From NCBI RefSeq assembly GCF_016583905.1, contig NZ_NRRY01000030.1, positions 1 to 64,000 on the forward strand: 64,000 bases of DNA, read 5' to 3'. The DNA is from Lamprobacter modestohalophilus (GTDB taxonomy: Bacteria > Pseudomonadota > Gammaproteobacteria > Chromatiales > Chromatiaceae). Of this stretch, positions 52,271-60,699 are shown piece by piece (position 1 is the stretch's first letter; every line of letters starts with the position of its first letter). Made by a program: the position numbers and the translations under genes. The notes beneath the pieces were generated by a model, which was not told the DNA's origin, searched no databases, and saw only the letters and a program-made list of their open reading frames with translations.

Positions 52271-53041
52271 ATGGCTGATTGGTCGAGTTACGCGCTGAGC
52301 GATTTTCTGCCGTTCTCGCTCGAGACCTATCAGCGGCTTGGGCTGCTCTACAACGCACGCTTCAGCGCTGCCGTTGTCGCTGGCCTCGGGATCGGCCTGT
52401 TCGCGTTGTTGCTGCTTTGGCGGCCGACGCCGCTACGCCTGCGCTTGGTGCTCGCTGGCCTTGGCTTGTGCTGGCTCTGGATCAGCTGGGCCTATCAACT
52501 GCAAACCCTGGCGCCACTGCTCTGGGCCGGCGAGCTGTTCGCGATCGCCTTTGCGCTGCAAAGCGGGTTGTTGCTTGCCAGCGCAGTCTATTCGACGCCT
52601 CGCTTGGCGCACCACAGGGAGCCTCGCTTGAAGCACCACATGGAGCCTCGCTTGACGCCACACTGGGTGGTGCGGGGGTTGGCAGCACAGTCACCGGCCG
52701 GTCAGCCTCGACTGGGCGTCTGGTTGGGTGCTGGGATGCTGGTGTTTGCCGTCCTGCTACTGCCGCTGATTGAGCTTGCTGTGGGGCAGCCTTGGCAGGG
52801 ACTCTCGTTCTTCGGCAGCGCGGCGACCCCCACTGCGATTGGAACACTGGGGCTTGCCGCCATGCTCGGTCCACGCCTCGGGCTGCTATTGATGCCGGTT
52901 CCTGTGCTTTGGTGTCTGGTCGTCAGCTTGCTGCTGTTGGGGCTCGATGATCCACTTTGGGCGCTACCGGCGCTTGCGGTCCCTGTCAGCCTGGTCGCGG
53001 CACTGCTTGGTCGGCGGACCTGGGAGGCCCCCGGCAGATGA
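52271..53041 (+). CDS. DUF6064 family membrane protein
   Basis: A 256-residue protein with about seven or eight helices. The N-terminus WSSYALSDFLPFSLETYQRLGLLYN is the DUF6064 signature, and the WLWISWAYQLQTLAPLLWAGELFAIAFALQ segment and the C-terminal pairs of helices also fit. GAGAGGAGC precedes the ATG at 52271. Three 24-bp repeats insert a PRLxHHxE motif in the loop after helix 4. The function is unknown. Confidence 0.8.
   Translation: MADWSSYALSDFLPFSLETYQRLGLLYNARFSAAVVAGLGIGLFALLLLWRPTPLRLRLVLAGLGLCWLWISWAYQLQTLAPLLWAGELFAIAFALQSGLLLASAVYSTPRLAHHREPRLKHHMEPRLTPHWVVRGLAAQSPAGQPRLGVWLGAGMLVFAVLLLPLIELAVGQPWQGLSFFGSAATPTAIGTLGLAAMLGPRLGLLLMPVPVLWCLVVSLLLLGLDDPLWALPALAVPVSLVAALLGRRTWEAPGR
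52597..52668 (+). repeat. 24-bp in-frame tandem repeat, three copies
   Basis: GCCTCGCTTG starts at 52597, 52621 and 52645; units encode PRLAHHRE, PRLKHHME and PRLTPHWV. The repeat expands a cytoplasmic or periplasmic loop of the DUF6064 protein with His/Arg residues. Confidence 0.8.
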
Positions 53042-53058
53042 ATCCTGTGAGATCCAGG

Positions 53059-53493
53059 TTAACCGTAAGGACCGAGAAAGATCATCCCTCCCCAGAAGAT
53101 CGAGCAGACGACCGAAAAAGAAAAACAGGCGCGGAACATCAGGAAATGTGACGGGCTGACCGACCGTAACGCCTCGCGGAAGAGGCCGACATCGTCTGGC
53201 AGGTTCGCTTCGGCTGCCACGATTGCCGTGACCAGTCGGCGCTGGATCTCCATCGACTGCCAAATGAAGAGACTTCCGGTGATCGACCAAAGGCAGACGA
53301 CCGTGTTTGCTGCCCGCGCCGTATCCGGATGGATCTGAACCTTGTCGAACGCGAGCATCAGCGCCACAACGGCCAGGATCTCGATCGCCGCGTACAGGTT
53401 AAACCGCGACCAGAACCGATCGAGCTCCGAATTGATCGTCCTAATGTAGATCTCGAGGTAGCGGGGGATCTGTATCGTCGCTGGGGAATGCAT
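53059..53493 (-). CDS. Hypothetical membrane protein
   Basis: A 144-residue protein with three predicted helices (LYAAIEILAVVALMLAF, AANTVVCLWSITGSLFIW and MFRACFSFSVVCSIFWGGMIFL) and a charged middle segment (RRLVTAIVAAEANLPDDVGLFREALRSV). It is convergent with the DUF6064 gene, with 17 bases between stops. I recognise no family. Confidence 0.65.
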   Translation of the reverse strand: MHSPATIQIPRYLEIYIRTINSELDRFWSRFNLYAAIEILAVVALMLAFDKVQIHPDTARAANTVVCLWSITGSLFIWQSMEIQRRLVTAIVAAEANLPDDVGLFREALRSVSPSHFLMFRACFSFSVVCSIFWGGMIFLGPYG

Positions 53494-53973
53494 TGCCGGG
53501 TCTTATCCTAACCTGTGCCTGTTTGGTCAGAGCGAGCGGGCGCTGGGGGGTGAGGTGGGGTGAAGCCTCAGCGTACCTTGCGCGCATCGCGGGGCGGTCA
53601 ACGCCGCCCTGCCGGAGATAGTACAGCGACAGCCCAAGCTATGCTGCATCGGCGTCTTGTCGTGATGTCGCTCCGTGACAGGGGCTCGAGGACTGGGTCT
53701 CGAGGACTGGGTCTCAAGGTCTCGAGGACTGGGCCTTTGGTCGCGGGCGATTCTGGACGCCTCCGAGACCCCGGGTCGAGCGTTGCGTCCATGTCTATCG
53801 ACATTGCGATGCGCTCGTCTTTACACATGACCGCGCTCGAGCAGTGAGCGTTGTTATGGGGCAAAGTCTGGGGCAAAGAAATATACTGAGATTTGGGTTT
53901 TCGGCTGCCAGGCTCGCCTGCGTCCCGCTTGGCGGCGCTTGCGCGAAGGGCTCGGCGACAGAGGTTTTGATCG
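53494..53973. repeat. Intergenic region with 14-bp tandem repeats at 53685-53733
   Basis: CTCGAGGACTGGGT occurs at 53685 and 53699, with CTCAAGGT between and a third CTCGAGGACTGGG at 53721. No gene in this 480-base gap can be supported. The region carries the promoter of the UPF0182 gene, whose exact position I cannot see. Confidence 0.6.
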
Positions 53974-56652
53974 ATGGGCAAAAAAACGCACGCACGCCGG
54001 TTTTGGCTCCTTGGACTCGGTGTGCTTCTCGTGCTCTTGGTGTTGGTGCCTGCCCTTGCTGCCTTCTATGCGGATACGCTGGTCGAGTTTTGGTGGTACC
54101 AGTCTCTCGGGCTCGGCTTTTATTTCTGGCAACGGCTGCTTTACAGCTATTTGATATTTGGCAGCGCAACAGCGCTGTTCTTTGCGTTCTTCTATTATAA
54201 TTTCATCACCGCCTCACGCCTACTCAGGGTCCGCCCGTTAGGATCGACGAAATTCGTCCTGCGCCTGCGACGCAAGTTTAAACGCGCAGCGCCGAGAAAC
54301 GCCTTGGTCATCACCGACCAGGCGGGCGCGCTGCGTGATCCGCGTAAAGGCAGGCGGTCGTGGGGATGGCTGATCATTGGCTCGCGTCGCTTCTCTGTGC
54401 TGGCGTCACTGATACTGGCGCTGTTCGTCGCCTATCCGCTTTATCACCATTGGGAGAGCGCGCTTCTCTTTCTGTTCGCGCCGCCTGCGGGTATCGCTGA
54501 TCCCGTGTACGGGCTTGATATCAGCCTTTATTTGTTTGGCCTGCCATTGTTTCGCACCATCGTCTATGAGTTCTTGTTGGCGCTGGGCATCCTGCTGATC
54601 ATTCTTTCCGTTGTCTATTATCTGCAATTGCGGACCCTGACCAAGCGCCATCTGTTTTTGCCACCTGGTGTCAGACGGCATCTGAGCGTGATCATGATGC
54701 TCATCTTTTTGGTTGCCATTCTCGAGCTGCTGATTCAGCGCTATCTGCTCCTGTATCGTGACAGTAACACGCCGTTATTCTTTGGTCCGGGCTATACCGA
54801 TATGACGGTCGTGCTGCCGCTCATCTGGGCATCGGTGATGGCTTTGATCATGCTGGGGACAGCTGTGGTCTTCTATATCAATCAGCGCAGCGGTCGTCTC
54901 CTTGTACTCATCTCTGTTTTGTTCTTCGTCGCGACGATCGGCCTGCGCCAATGGGATGAATTAGCGCAGACGGTGCAAGATTTTGTGGTTGAGCCGGACG
55001 AGCTTGCACGCCAGGAGCCCTATATCCGCAACAACATTGATGCCACCCTGAATGCCTTCGATCTGACTGAAGTGGAAACCCGTCCCTATGTCGCTGTAGT
55101 CGACGCTGGGCCGTCAAACACGGAACCGGGCGAGCTCGAGCTGCGCAATATTCCGGTGTGGGACCGGGATATGTTGATCGATGTCTATCGCGAGCTCCAG
55201 GAGTTGCGCACCTATTATCGCTTCCCGCAGGTGAACAGTGATCGCTACACCATTGCGGGCGAATATCAGCAGGTGTTTGTCGCCGCGCGGGAGCTTGATT
55301 TCGACCGCCTGCCGCCGGACTCGCGCAATTGGGTCAATCGCTGGTTCAAGTATACTCATGGCTATGGTGCCGTGATGTCACCGGCCGCACAGGTTGGTGA
55401 AGATACCAAAAAGTGGTTTCTCAAGGATATTCCACCACAGTCGGATGTTGGCGTGACGCTGGAGCAGTCTGCCATCTACTTTGGCATGCAGGATCTCTAC
55501 GATGTGATCGCGCCAAATGCGCTGCGGGAAATCTCCTACCCAGGTAAGGATGGGGTGGTGCTTGACGATTATAGTAGTGAAAGAGGCATTCCAATTTACA
55601 ACTGGTTTCGACGCGCGATCTTCGCGCTCTACTATCGCGATTACAAGCTGTTTTTTACCCAAGCCATTATTCCCGAGAGTAAGATCCTGATTAGGCGCAA
55701 TGTGCCGAGTACGATCGAGGTTGTCACGCCGTTCTTGGAGCTTGATAGCGATCCTTATCTCGTGATCACGCCGAAACGGCTGTTTTGGATCGTCGATGCC
55801 TACACCCTGTCTGATCTCTACCCTTATGCGGAACCGGTAAACCGTGGCTTGGGGACTGATCCAGATAGCTCCATGGTTAGCCCGATCGATAAAGAATTCA
55901 ATTACATACGTAATTCCGTGAAGATCGTGGTTGACGCTTATAACGGCGACATGACCTACTATCTGGCTGATCCCAATGATCCCATCGCGCGTGCCTACCA
56001 GCGCATGTATCCCGGCTTGATCAAAGAGATGGATGCATTTCCCGCCGCGCTGCGGGCGCATATTCGCTATCCACGGGATTTATTCGTCACTCAGATGCAG
56101 GTCTACGCGAAGTATCATCAAACGGACCCCGGTGCTTTTTACGGCCAAGAGGACCGCTGGATGTTTCCAAGCGTCTCGCGTGAGGGGCAGGTGCAAACAC
56201 TACTGCCTTACTATGTCACCCTCAATCTGATTGATCCTGCACGGTTCGAGCATCTATTGCTCGCACCAATGAATCCAGAGGGTCGCGAGAACATGCGTGC
56301 CATCGGATTGGTCAGCTCGGATGGGGATAATTATGGCCGCATCATGGTTTATAGCTTCCCAACCGGAGCGCTGATTCACGGTCCATCACAAATTGATGCG
56401 CTTATCGATCAGGATTCCGATATTGCGGAACAGTTTACCCTGTGGGGACGCGGGGGCGCGGAAATCCACCGTGGGAAATTGATTCTGATCATGGTCAACG
56501 GCGTCATCACTTATGTTCAGCCGGTGTACTTAAAGTCGGCTGGGAATGTCGCGATCCCGCAGCTCAAACGGGTCATTGTGAGCCAAAACGGCAAGGTCGC
56601 GATGGAGCCGTCCTTGGAGGCTGCCTTCGCCGCACTGTCACGCAAAGAGTGA
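53974..56652 (+). CDS. UPF0182 family large membrane protein
   Basis: An 892-residue protein of the UPF0182/COG1615 family. Seven or so N-terminal helices (to about residue 330) include FYADTLVEFWWYQSLGLGFYFWQRLLY, DISLYLFGLPLFRTIVYEFL and FFGPGYTDMTVVLP. A large extracytoplasmic domain follows, with EPYIRNNIDATLNAFDL, NIPVWDRDMLIDVYRELQELRTYY, RYTIAGEYQQVFVAARELDFDRLP and DGDNYGRIMVYSFPTG, all family hallmarks. The function is unknown. Codon use is visibly more AT-tolerant than in neighbours, which fits horizontal gain. Tandem 14-bp repeats lie on both sides. Confidence 0.92.
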   Translation: MGKKTHARRFWLLGLGVLLVLLVLVPALAAFYADTLVEFWWYQSLGLGFYFWQRLLYSYLIFGSATALFFAFFYYNFITASRLLRVRPLGSTKFVLRLRRKFKRAAPRNALVITDQAGALRDPRKGRRSWGWLIIGSRRFSVLASLILALFVAYPLYHHWESALLFLFAPPAGIADPVYGLDISLYLFGLPLFRTIVYEFLLALGILLIILSVVYYLQLRTLTKRHLFLPPGVRRHLSVIMMLIFLVAILELLIQRYLLLYRDSNTPLFFGPGYTDMTVVLPLIWASVMALIMLGTAVVFYINQRSGRLLVLISVLFFVATIGLRQWDELAQTVQDFVVEPDELARQEPYIRNNIDATLNAFDLTEVETRPYVAVVDAGPSNTEPGELELRNIPVWDRDMLIDVYRELQELRTYYRFPQVNSDRYTIAGEYQQVFVAARELDFDRLPPDSRNWVNRWFKYTHGYGAVMSPAAQVGEDTKKWFLKDIPPQSDVGVTLEQSAIYFGMQDLYDVIAPNALREISYPGKDGVVLDDYSSERGIPIYNWFRRAIFALYYRDYKLFFTQAIIPESKILIRRNVPSTIEVVTPFLELDSDPYLVITPKRLFWIVDAYTLSDLYPYAEPVNRGLGTDPDSSMVSPIDKEFNYIRNSVKIVVDAYNGDMTYYLADPNDPIARAYQRMYPGLIKEMDAFPAALRAHIRYPRDLFVTQMQVYAKYHQTDPGAFYGQEDRWMFPSVSREGQVQTLLPYYVTLNLIDPARFEHLLLAPMNPEGRENMRAIGLVSSDGDNYGRIMVYSFPTGALIHGPSQIDALIDQDSDIAEQFTLWGRGGAEIHRGKLILIMVNGVITYVQPVYLKSAGNVAIPQLKRVIVSQNGKVAMEPSLEAAFAALSRKE

Positions 56653-56657
56653 ATGCG

Positions 56658-56751
56658 GCAATAAAAGTTTGGCAGTAAAAGTTCGGCAGTAAAAGTTCGG
56701 CAGTAAAAGTTCGGCAGTAAAAGTGCGGTAGCAAAAGTGCGAGAGCAAAAG
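56658..56751. repeat. 14-bp tandem repeat GCAGTAAAAGTTCG, 6-7 units
   Basis: Units begin at 56658, 56672, 56686, 56700, 56714, 56728 and 56742 with small changes toward the ends. The array starts five bases after the UPF0182 stop and ends about 45 bases before cheR. It is A-rich within a GC-rich genome. No hairpin forms, so it is not a terminator. Confidence 0.9.
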
Positions 56752-56796
56752 GATCAAGCGCATGACGAATCGACCAAGTAAGGCATCAATTCCGGT

Positions 56797-57651
56797 GTGT
56801 GTCGTCGCCTGCCCACCGAGCAAACCAAGGTGACTGAGCAGCTCGCTATTGCGAAGCGTCTGATCCACGAGCGGCTGGGGCTTCGGTTCGAGGGGCTGCG
56901 CGAGCGCCAGTTGCGGCGAGCGCTGACGCAGCGTCTGCAGGCAACGACGTCGGCCTCGCCCGCGACCTATCTTGAGCTGCTCCGTCGCAGCGCGCCCGAG
57001 ATGGACGCCTTGGCCAGTCTGGTGACCATCAACGAGACCTTCTTCGATCGTGAACCTCATCATCTGCAGCTGCTTGCCGATCATCTGTTGCCGGGTCTGC
57101 TCGCCGCGCGCAAGGGCGCTGAGCCGATCGGCATCCTGTCGCTGGGCTGCTCGAGCGGCGAGGAGCCCTATTCGTTGGCCATGACGGTGCAGGAGCGCTG
57201 GGGGCGGCAGGCCACGGCCTTGATGCGGATCACCGGCGCTGATCTGGATTCGACGCGGATTGCTCTGGCTCGCGCCGGTTGCTACCACACACATGCGCTG
57301 CGCGAGCTCTCTGCGCAGCGTCGGCAGCAGTGGTTCGTGGTGCAGGATGCGCACCACTATTGCCTGCAACCGCAGATTCAGCAGGCGGTGCGGTTTCAGG
57401 TGGTCAATGTGTTGGATGCCCAGCTGCCATCGCTCCTGGGTCAGCAGGATCTGGTCTTCTACCGCAATATCTCGATCTATTTCGATATCCCGACGCGGAC
57501 CAAGGTCTTGCAGAACATCAAGCGCCTGCTGAAGCCGGGTGGCTTCCTGGTGGTCGGCACCACGGAGGTGCTATCGAACGATCTGGGTGTGTTTCGGCTG
57601 GTTGAGCAGAAAGGGAGTTGGTACTTCGTCAACGCGCCGCCTGCGGCCTAG
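56797..57651 (+). CDS. CheR-type protein-glutamate methyltransferase
   Basis: A 284-residue SAM-dependent methyltransferase: the helical N-domain (IAKRLIHERLGLRFEGLRERQL) and the SAM domain with TINETFFDREPHHLQLL, SLGCSSGEEPYSLAM, GADLDSTRIALARAG and DLVFYRNISIYFDIPTRTKVLQNI. CheR adds methyl groups to chemoreceptor glutamates. The usual CRNVLIYF reads YRNISIYF. The start is the GTG at 56797 or the GTG at 56830; no strong ribosome site decides. No other chemotaxis gene lies nearby, so it may serve a distant array or a non-motility pathway. Confidence 0.9.
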   Translation: MCRRLPTEQTKVTEQLAIAKRLIHERLGLRFEGLRERQLRRALTQRLQATTSASPATYLELLRRSAPEMDALASLVTINETFFDREPHHLQLLADHLLPGLLAARKGAEPIGILSLGCSSGEEPYSLAMTVQERWGRQATALMRITGADLDSTRIALARAGCYHTHALRELSAQRRQQWFVVQDAHHYCLQPQIQQAVRFQVVNVLDAQLPSLLGQQDLVFYRNISIYFDIPTRTKVLQNIKRLLKPGGFLVVGTTEVLSNDLGVFRLVEQKGSWYFVNAPPAA

Positions 57652-57656
57652 GCAGG

Positions 57657-58331
57657 TTAGAGCAGATCGCCAAGCCGAAAGCCATTGCCGTTGTCCCGAT
57701 AGGCGACCTGGGCGAGGAACAGCTCGGCGGCCGCTAAGGCGTCGTAGAAGGCGTTGTGGGCGCGGTAGCGCGGCAGGTTGTAGCGCTCGCAGAGGGCGTG
57801 CAGGCGCAGCTCCGAGGGCCGAAAGGGGATGTTGCGGCGCTCGAAGGTGCGCCGTGCCAAGACCTCGGTATCGACGCAGCGCACCAGCAGGCCGCCGCCA
57901 TAGAGTTCGCGACAGGCGGCGTCTAGAAAGCTGAGTTCGATCTTGGCGTGATGGGCGATCAGCACACGCCCGGCGAGCACGCCGAGCAGTTCGCGCAGGA
58001 CGCGGCCCTGGCGCAGGCCGGCGGCGGCCTCGTCGTCGGTGATCTGATGGATGACGGCGGTCTCGGCCGGGATGTCGCCCTCGCAGCGCAGCAGCCGATG
58101 GCGGGCGCTGGCGAGATCGATGCGCTGGCCGCGGATCACCACCCAACCAACGCTCAGGATCTGGTCTTGCCGATGATCGAGGCCGGTGGTCTCGAGATCG
58201 AGGGCGACATAGTCGACACAGCGATAGTCGAGCGCTGGCGACGGGAACGGTCGCCCGAAATACTCACGCAAGGGGCCGGCATCAAGCTGCCGCAAGCAGT
58301 GGCGGCGACGTCCCTCCGATGGCGATCGCAT
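57657..58331 (-). CDS. DEDDh 3'-5' exonuclease, DnaQ-like
   Basis: A 224-residue exonuclease like the proofreading subunit of DNA polymerase III: ExoI motif YVALDLETTGL (Asp and Glu), the ExoII region IAHHAKIELSFLDA with the second Asp, and ExoIII HNAFYDALAAAEL with His and Asp. It removes nucleotides from DNA or RNA 3' ends. It is convergent with cheR with five bases between. Family neighbours frequently include the cNMP/CBS/nucleotidyltransferase gene located upstream here, so both probably form a transcription unit. Confidence 0.9.
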   Translation of the reverse strand: MRSPSEGRRRHCLRQLDAGPLREYFGRPFPSPALDYRCVDYVALDLETTGLDHRQDQILSVGWVVIRGQRIDLASARHRLLRCEGDIPAETAVIHQITDDEAAAGLRQGRVLRELLGVLAGRVLIAHHAKIELSFLDAACRELYGGGLLVRCVDTEVLARRTFERRNIPFRPSELRLHALCERYNLPRYRAHNAFYDALAAAELFLAQVAYRDNGNGFRLGDLL

Positions 58332-58483
58332 GTTGGGTGCCTTAAGAACTGCTCAGAAACAACATGACGATCGCCGATAAAAACAGAGCATATCAGGCGT
58401 GAAAGACGCGATCGCCAGCAGGATCTCGGCTGAATACAGACGGGTTTCGCGCGTTTCTGGTGCCTGGTTCTTCCAGATCGGGC

Positions 58484-60490
58484 TCATCCGAAACGTCCCG
58501 CTTGATAGCGTTGTCCCAGCGTCTCCTGCATGCGATCGATGAGCAAGAAGGCGTCCTTCAGATGGCCGCGCTCGAGCGGGGAGAGCTGTTCCGGGGCGAG
58601 GAAATTATCGGCCTTCTCGCCGTTGCGAAGCTGACTGGCCTGATGGCGGATGCGCAGGGTGTTGATCAGCTCGAAGGCGTCGATCAGATTAGCGCCGCCG
58701 TCGTGGCTGAGTGCGGCGGTCTCGGAGGCGGCCTCGAGCCGCTCGATGGTGTTGATCGGCGCCAGCCCGCTGGACAGCGCATAGACGCGGGCGAGGTCGA
58801 TGATGGGCACGGTGCCACGATGTTTGATATCAAAGGTTTGGTTATGGTCGCCGCCATGGATGAGCACGAAGTTGCGGAAGAAGCCTAACGGCGGCCGATG
58901 CTTGATGGCGTTAGCGGCCATGTAAGCGATGAAGATGCGATTGTCGCGCGAGAGCTCGAGCACCAGCTCATGCAGCCCATCGAACAGCCCAGTAGGGTCG
59001 TGTAGGGCACGCAGATCGAAGAAGACGCTGGCGAGCATCAGCGCCTTGGGATCGGGGCGTTTGATCCAGTGTTCGAAATATTGCTGCCAGGTGGCGAGCG
59101 GCTGGCGCCAGTTGGCGGTCTTGGCCATCACCTCGCCGGGGCAGTAGATATAGCCACAGGCGTTCAGGCCGTCGTTGACGCGCTCGGCGAGCTGGCGGAA
59201 GTAGTGGTCGTCGTCCTTGCTCATGTTGTCGGCGATCAGCAGGGCGTTGTCCTGATCGGAGTGTGAAGACTGCTCGCGGCGCGCCTGGGAGCCGCCGACC
59301 AGCCAGGCATAAGGAACCGGTGGTGGCCCCAGCTCGGCCTCGGCGAGCTCGAGCAGGCGCTTGGTGATGGCGTCGGTGATGGCGCTCACGGCCTGGCCGA
59401 CATGGCCGCCGGTGGCGCCGCTGCTGATCAACTGCACCTGTAGCTCGGGAACCTTGTCACTGATCGCCTCGAGCGCGGCGACCGATTCGGCCTTGTGGAT
59501 ATCGCCGACCAGGTAGACGCCGCTGGTGCTCTGGAAGCGCATGAAGTCACTGGTGGAAAGCATGCCGAGCAGTCGCTTGCCATCAACGACCGGCAGGTGA
59601 TGCACGTTGAGCCGGGTCATCTGCAGCAGGGCCTCGAAGCCGAGCGCGTCGGCATCGATGGTGGAGAGTGTGGCGGTCATGATCTCGCGGACCGGCTGCT
59701 CGGTGGACAGGCCGGTGGCCACGCAGCGGTTGCGCAGATCGCGATCGGTGATGATGCCGCTGAGGCGTTCGTCTTTCATCAGCAGCAGGGCTGAGACGCG
59801 CTCGTCGGACATGATGCGGGCGGCCTCGCGGATGCTGATGTCGGGACTGGCCTTGATGGGCGTGCGGCGCAGCAGATCGCGCGCGCTGACCGTCATCAGC
59901 CCGCCAGTGGCGGCGGTGGGCTCGGTGAAGGCGTCGAGGGCCTTGCGCAGGCGCGTGGTGGTGGAGCCATCGAAGTACTCGGCGAACTCGGGATGCGCGG
60001 AGCCTAGCTGCTCGAAGTGGGCGCAGGTCATCGAATACAGCAGGCTGTCTTCGACCGTTTCGCCACTGAGTTTGGGCTTGGGCTTGGGCTTGCCAGTGCG
60101 CTTGCCAGCGTTGTTGTTGCTTGGATCGCTGGAATCCTTGCTCTCGCTGCTGTTGCCCGTGTTGCTTTCGCTACCGCTACCGCCGCTGCCGGCTGAACCA
60201 CCGCCGCCGGTGTCACTGCCATCAACACCGCTTAGACATACATCGCTGAACAGATCGCCCTCGGCCAGCTTGCCGACCAGCTCGCCCTCGGCGTCGCGCA
60301 GTTCGATGGCGCCGCGGCGCAGGATGTAGAGATGTGCCGCCTGATCATCCGCTGGCGGGAAGGCGGAGCCACGCTTCAGGTAGCGCACCGTGAACTGGCG
60401 TGGAAGCTGTTCGAGCGCCTCGGTCGGCAACTGCTCAAACGGCGGATGCTTGGCGAGAAACTCTTGGATTTCGATCAGCTCGACGTCCAT
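58484..60490 (-). CDS. cNMP-binding, CBS and DUF294 nucleotidyltransferase protein
   Basis: A 668-residue signalling protein: cyclic-nucleotide-binding fold (LEQLPRQFTVRYLKRGSAFP, HLYILRRGAIELRDAEGELV), interrupted by a Gly/Ser/Asn-rich, then Lys/Pro-rich insert of about 60 residues (87-147); two CBS domains (about 207-317); a GlnD-like nucleotidyltransferase with GGSQARREQSSHSDQDNALL (about 397); and a helical DUF294 C-domain. The ATG at 60490 with GAGG is preferred; an ATG at 60499 is in the same frame. Relatives control acetate permease in other proteobacteria by neighbourhood; here the symporter operon lies upstream too. Confidence 0.88.
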   Translation of the reverse strand: MDVELIEIQEFLAKHPPFEQLPTEALEQLPRQFTVRYLKRGSAFPPADDQAAHLYILRRGAIELRDAEGELVGKLAEGDLFSDVCLSGVDGSDTGGGGSAGSGGSGSESNTGNSSESKDSSDPSNNNAGKRTGKPKPKPKLSGETVEDSLLYSMTCAHFEQLGSAHPEFAEYFDGSTTTRLRKALDAFTEPTAATGGLMTVSARDLLRRTPIKASPDISIREAARIMSDERVSALLLMKDERLSGIITDRDLRNRCVATGLSTEQPVREIMTATLSTIDADALGFEALLQMTRLNVHHLPVVDGKRLLGMLSTSDFMRFQSTSGVYLVGDIHKAESVAALEAISDKVPELQVQLISSGATGGHVGQAVSAITDAITKRLLELAEAELGPPPVPYAWLVGGSQARREQSSHSDQDNALLIADNMSKDDDHYFRQLAERVNDGLNACGYIYCPGEVMAKTANWRQPLATWQQYFEHWIKRPDPKALMLASVFFDLRALHDPTGLFDGLHELVLELSRDNRIFIAYMAANAIKHRPPLGFFRNFVLIHGGDHNQTFDIKHRGTVPIIDLARVYALSSGLAPINTIERLEAASETAALSHDGGANLIDAFELINTLRIRHQASQLRNGEKADNFLAPEQLSPLERGHLKDAFLLIDRMQETLGQRYQAGRFG

Positions 60491-60613
60491 CGGGGGCATC
60501 CTCAGGTGGCAGGTTGGTCGTAGTCTGTTCTGGTTTTTTGCTGAGTATGCCGTAACTCGGCCGGTCGCTGCTTGGACTGGGTGCTGAGATCGATGCCGAG
60601 GACCATGGCCGCG

Positions 60614-60640
60614 CAAAAAAAAGCCCCGCAGATGCGGGGC
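60614..60640 (-). terminator. Rho-independent terminator of the symporter operon
   Basis: On the minus strand GCCCCGC-ATCT-GCGGGGC is followed at once by eight T. It lies 60 bases after the symporter stop, and separates this operon from the cNMP/CBS gene. Confidence 0.9.
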
Positions 60641-60699
60641 AATCTTGGTTGTGGGCAGAGGCGCCGGTGGCGCGCTCTGCTCAGCGCTTGGCTGCTGGT

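Noticed and set aside
56658-56751. CRISPR array
   Set aside because: Units are only 14 bp and contiguous without spacers; no cas gene is nearby.
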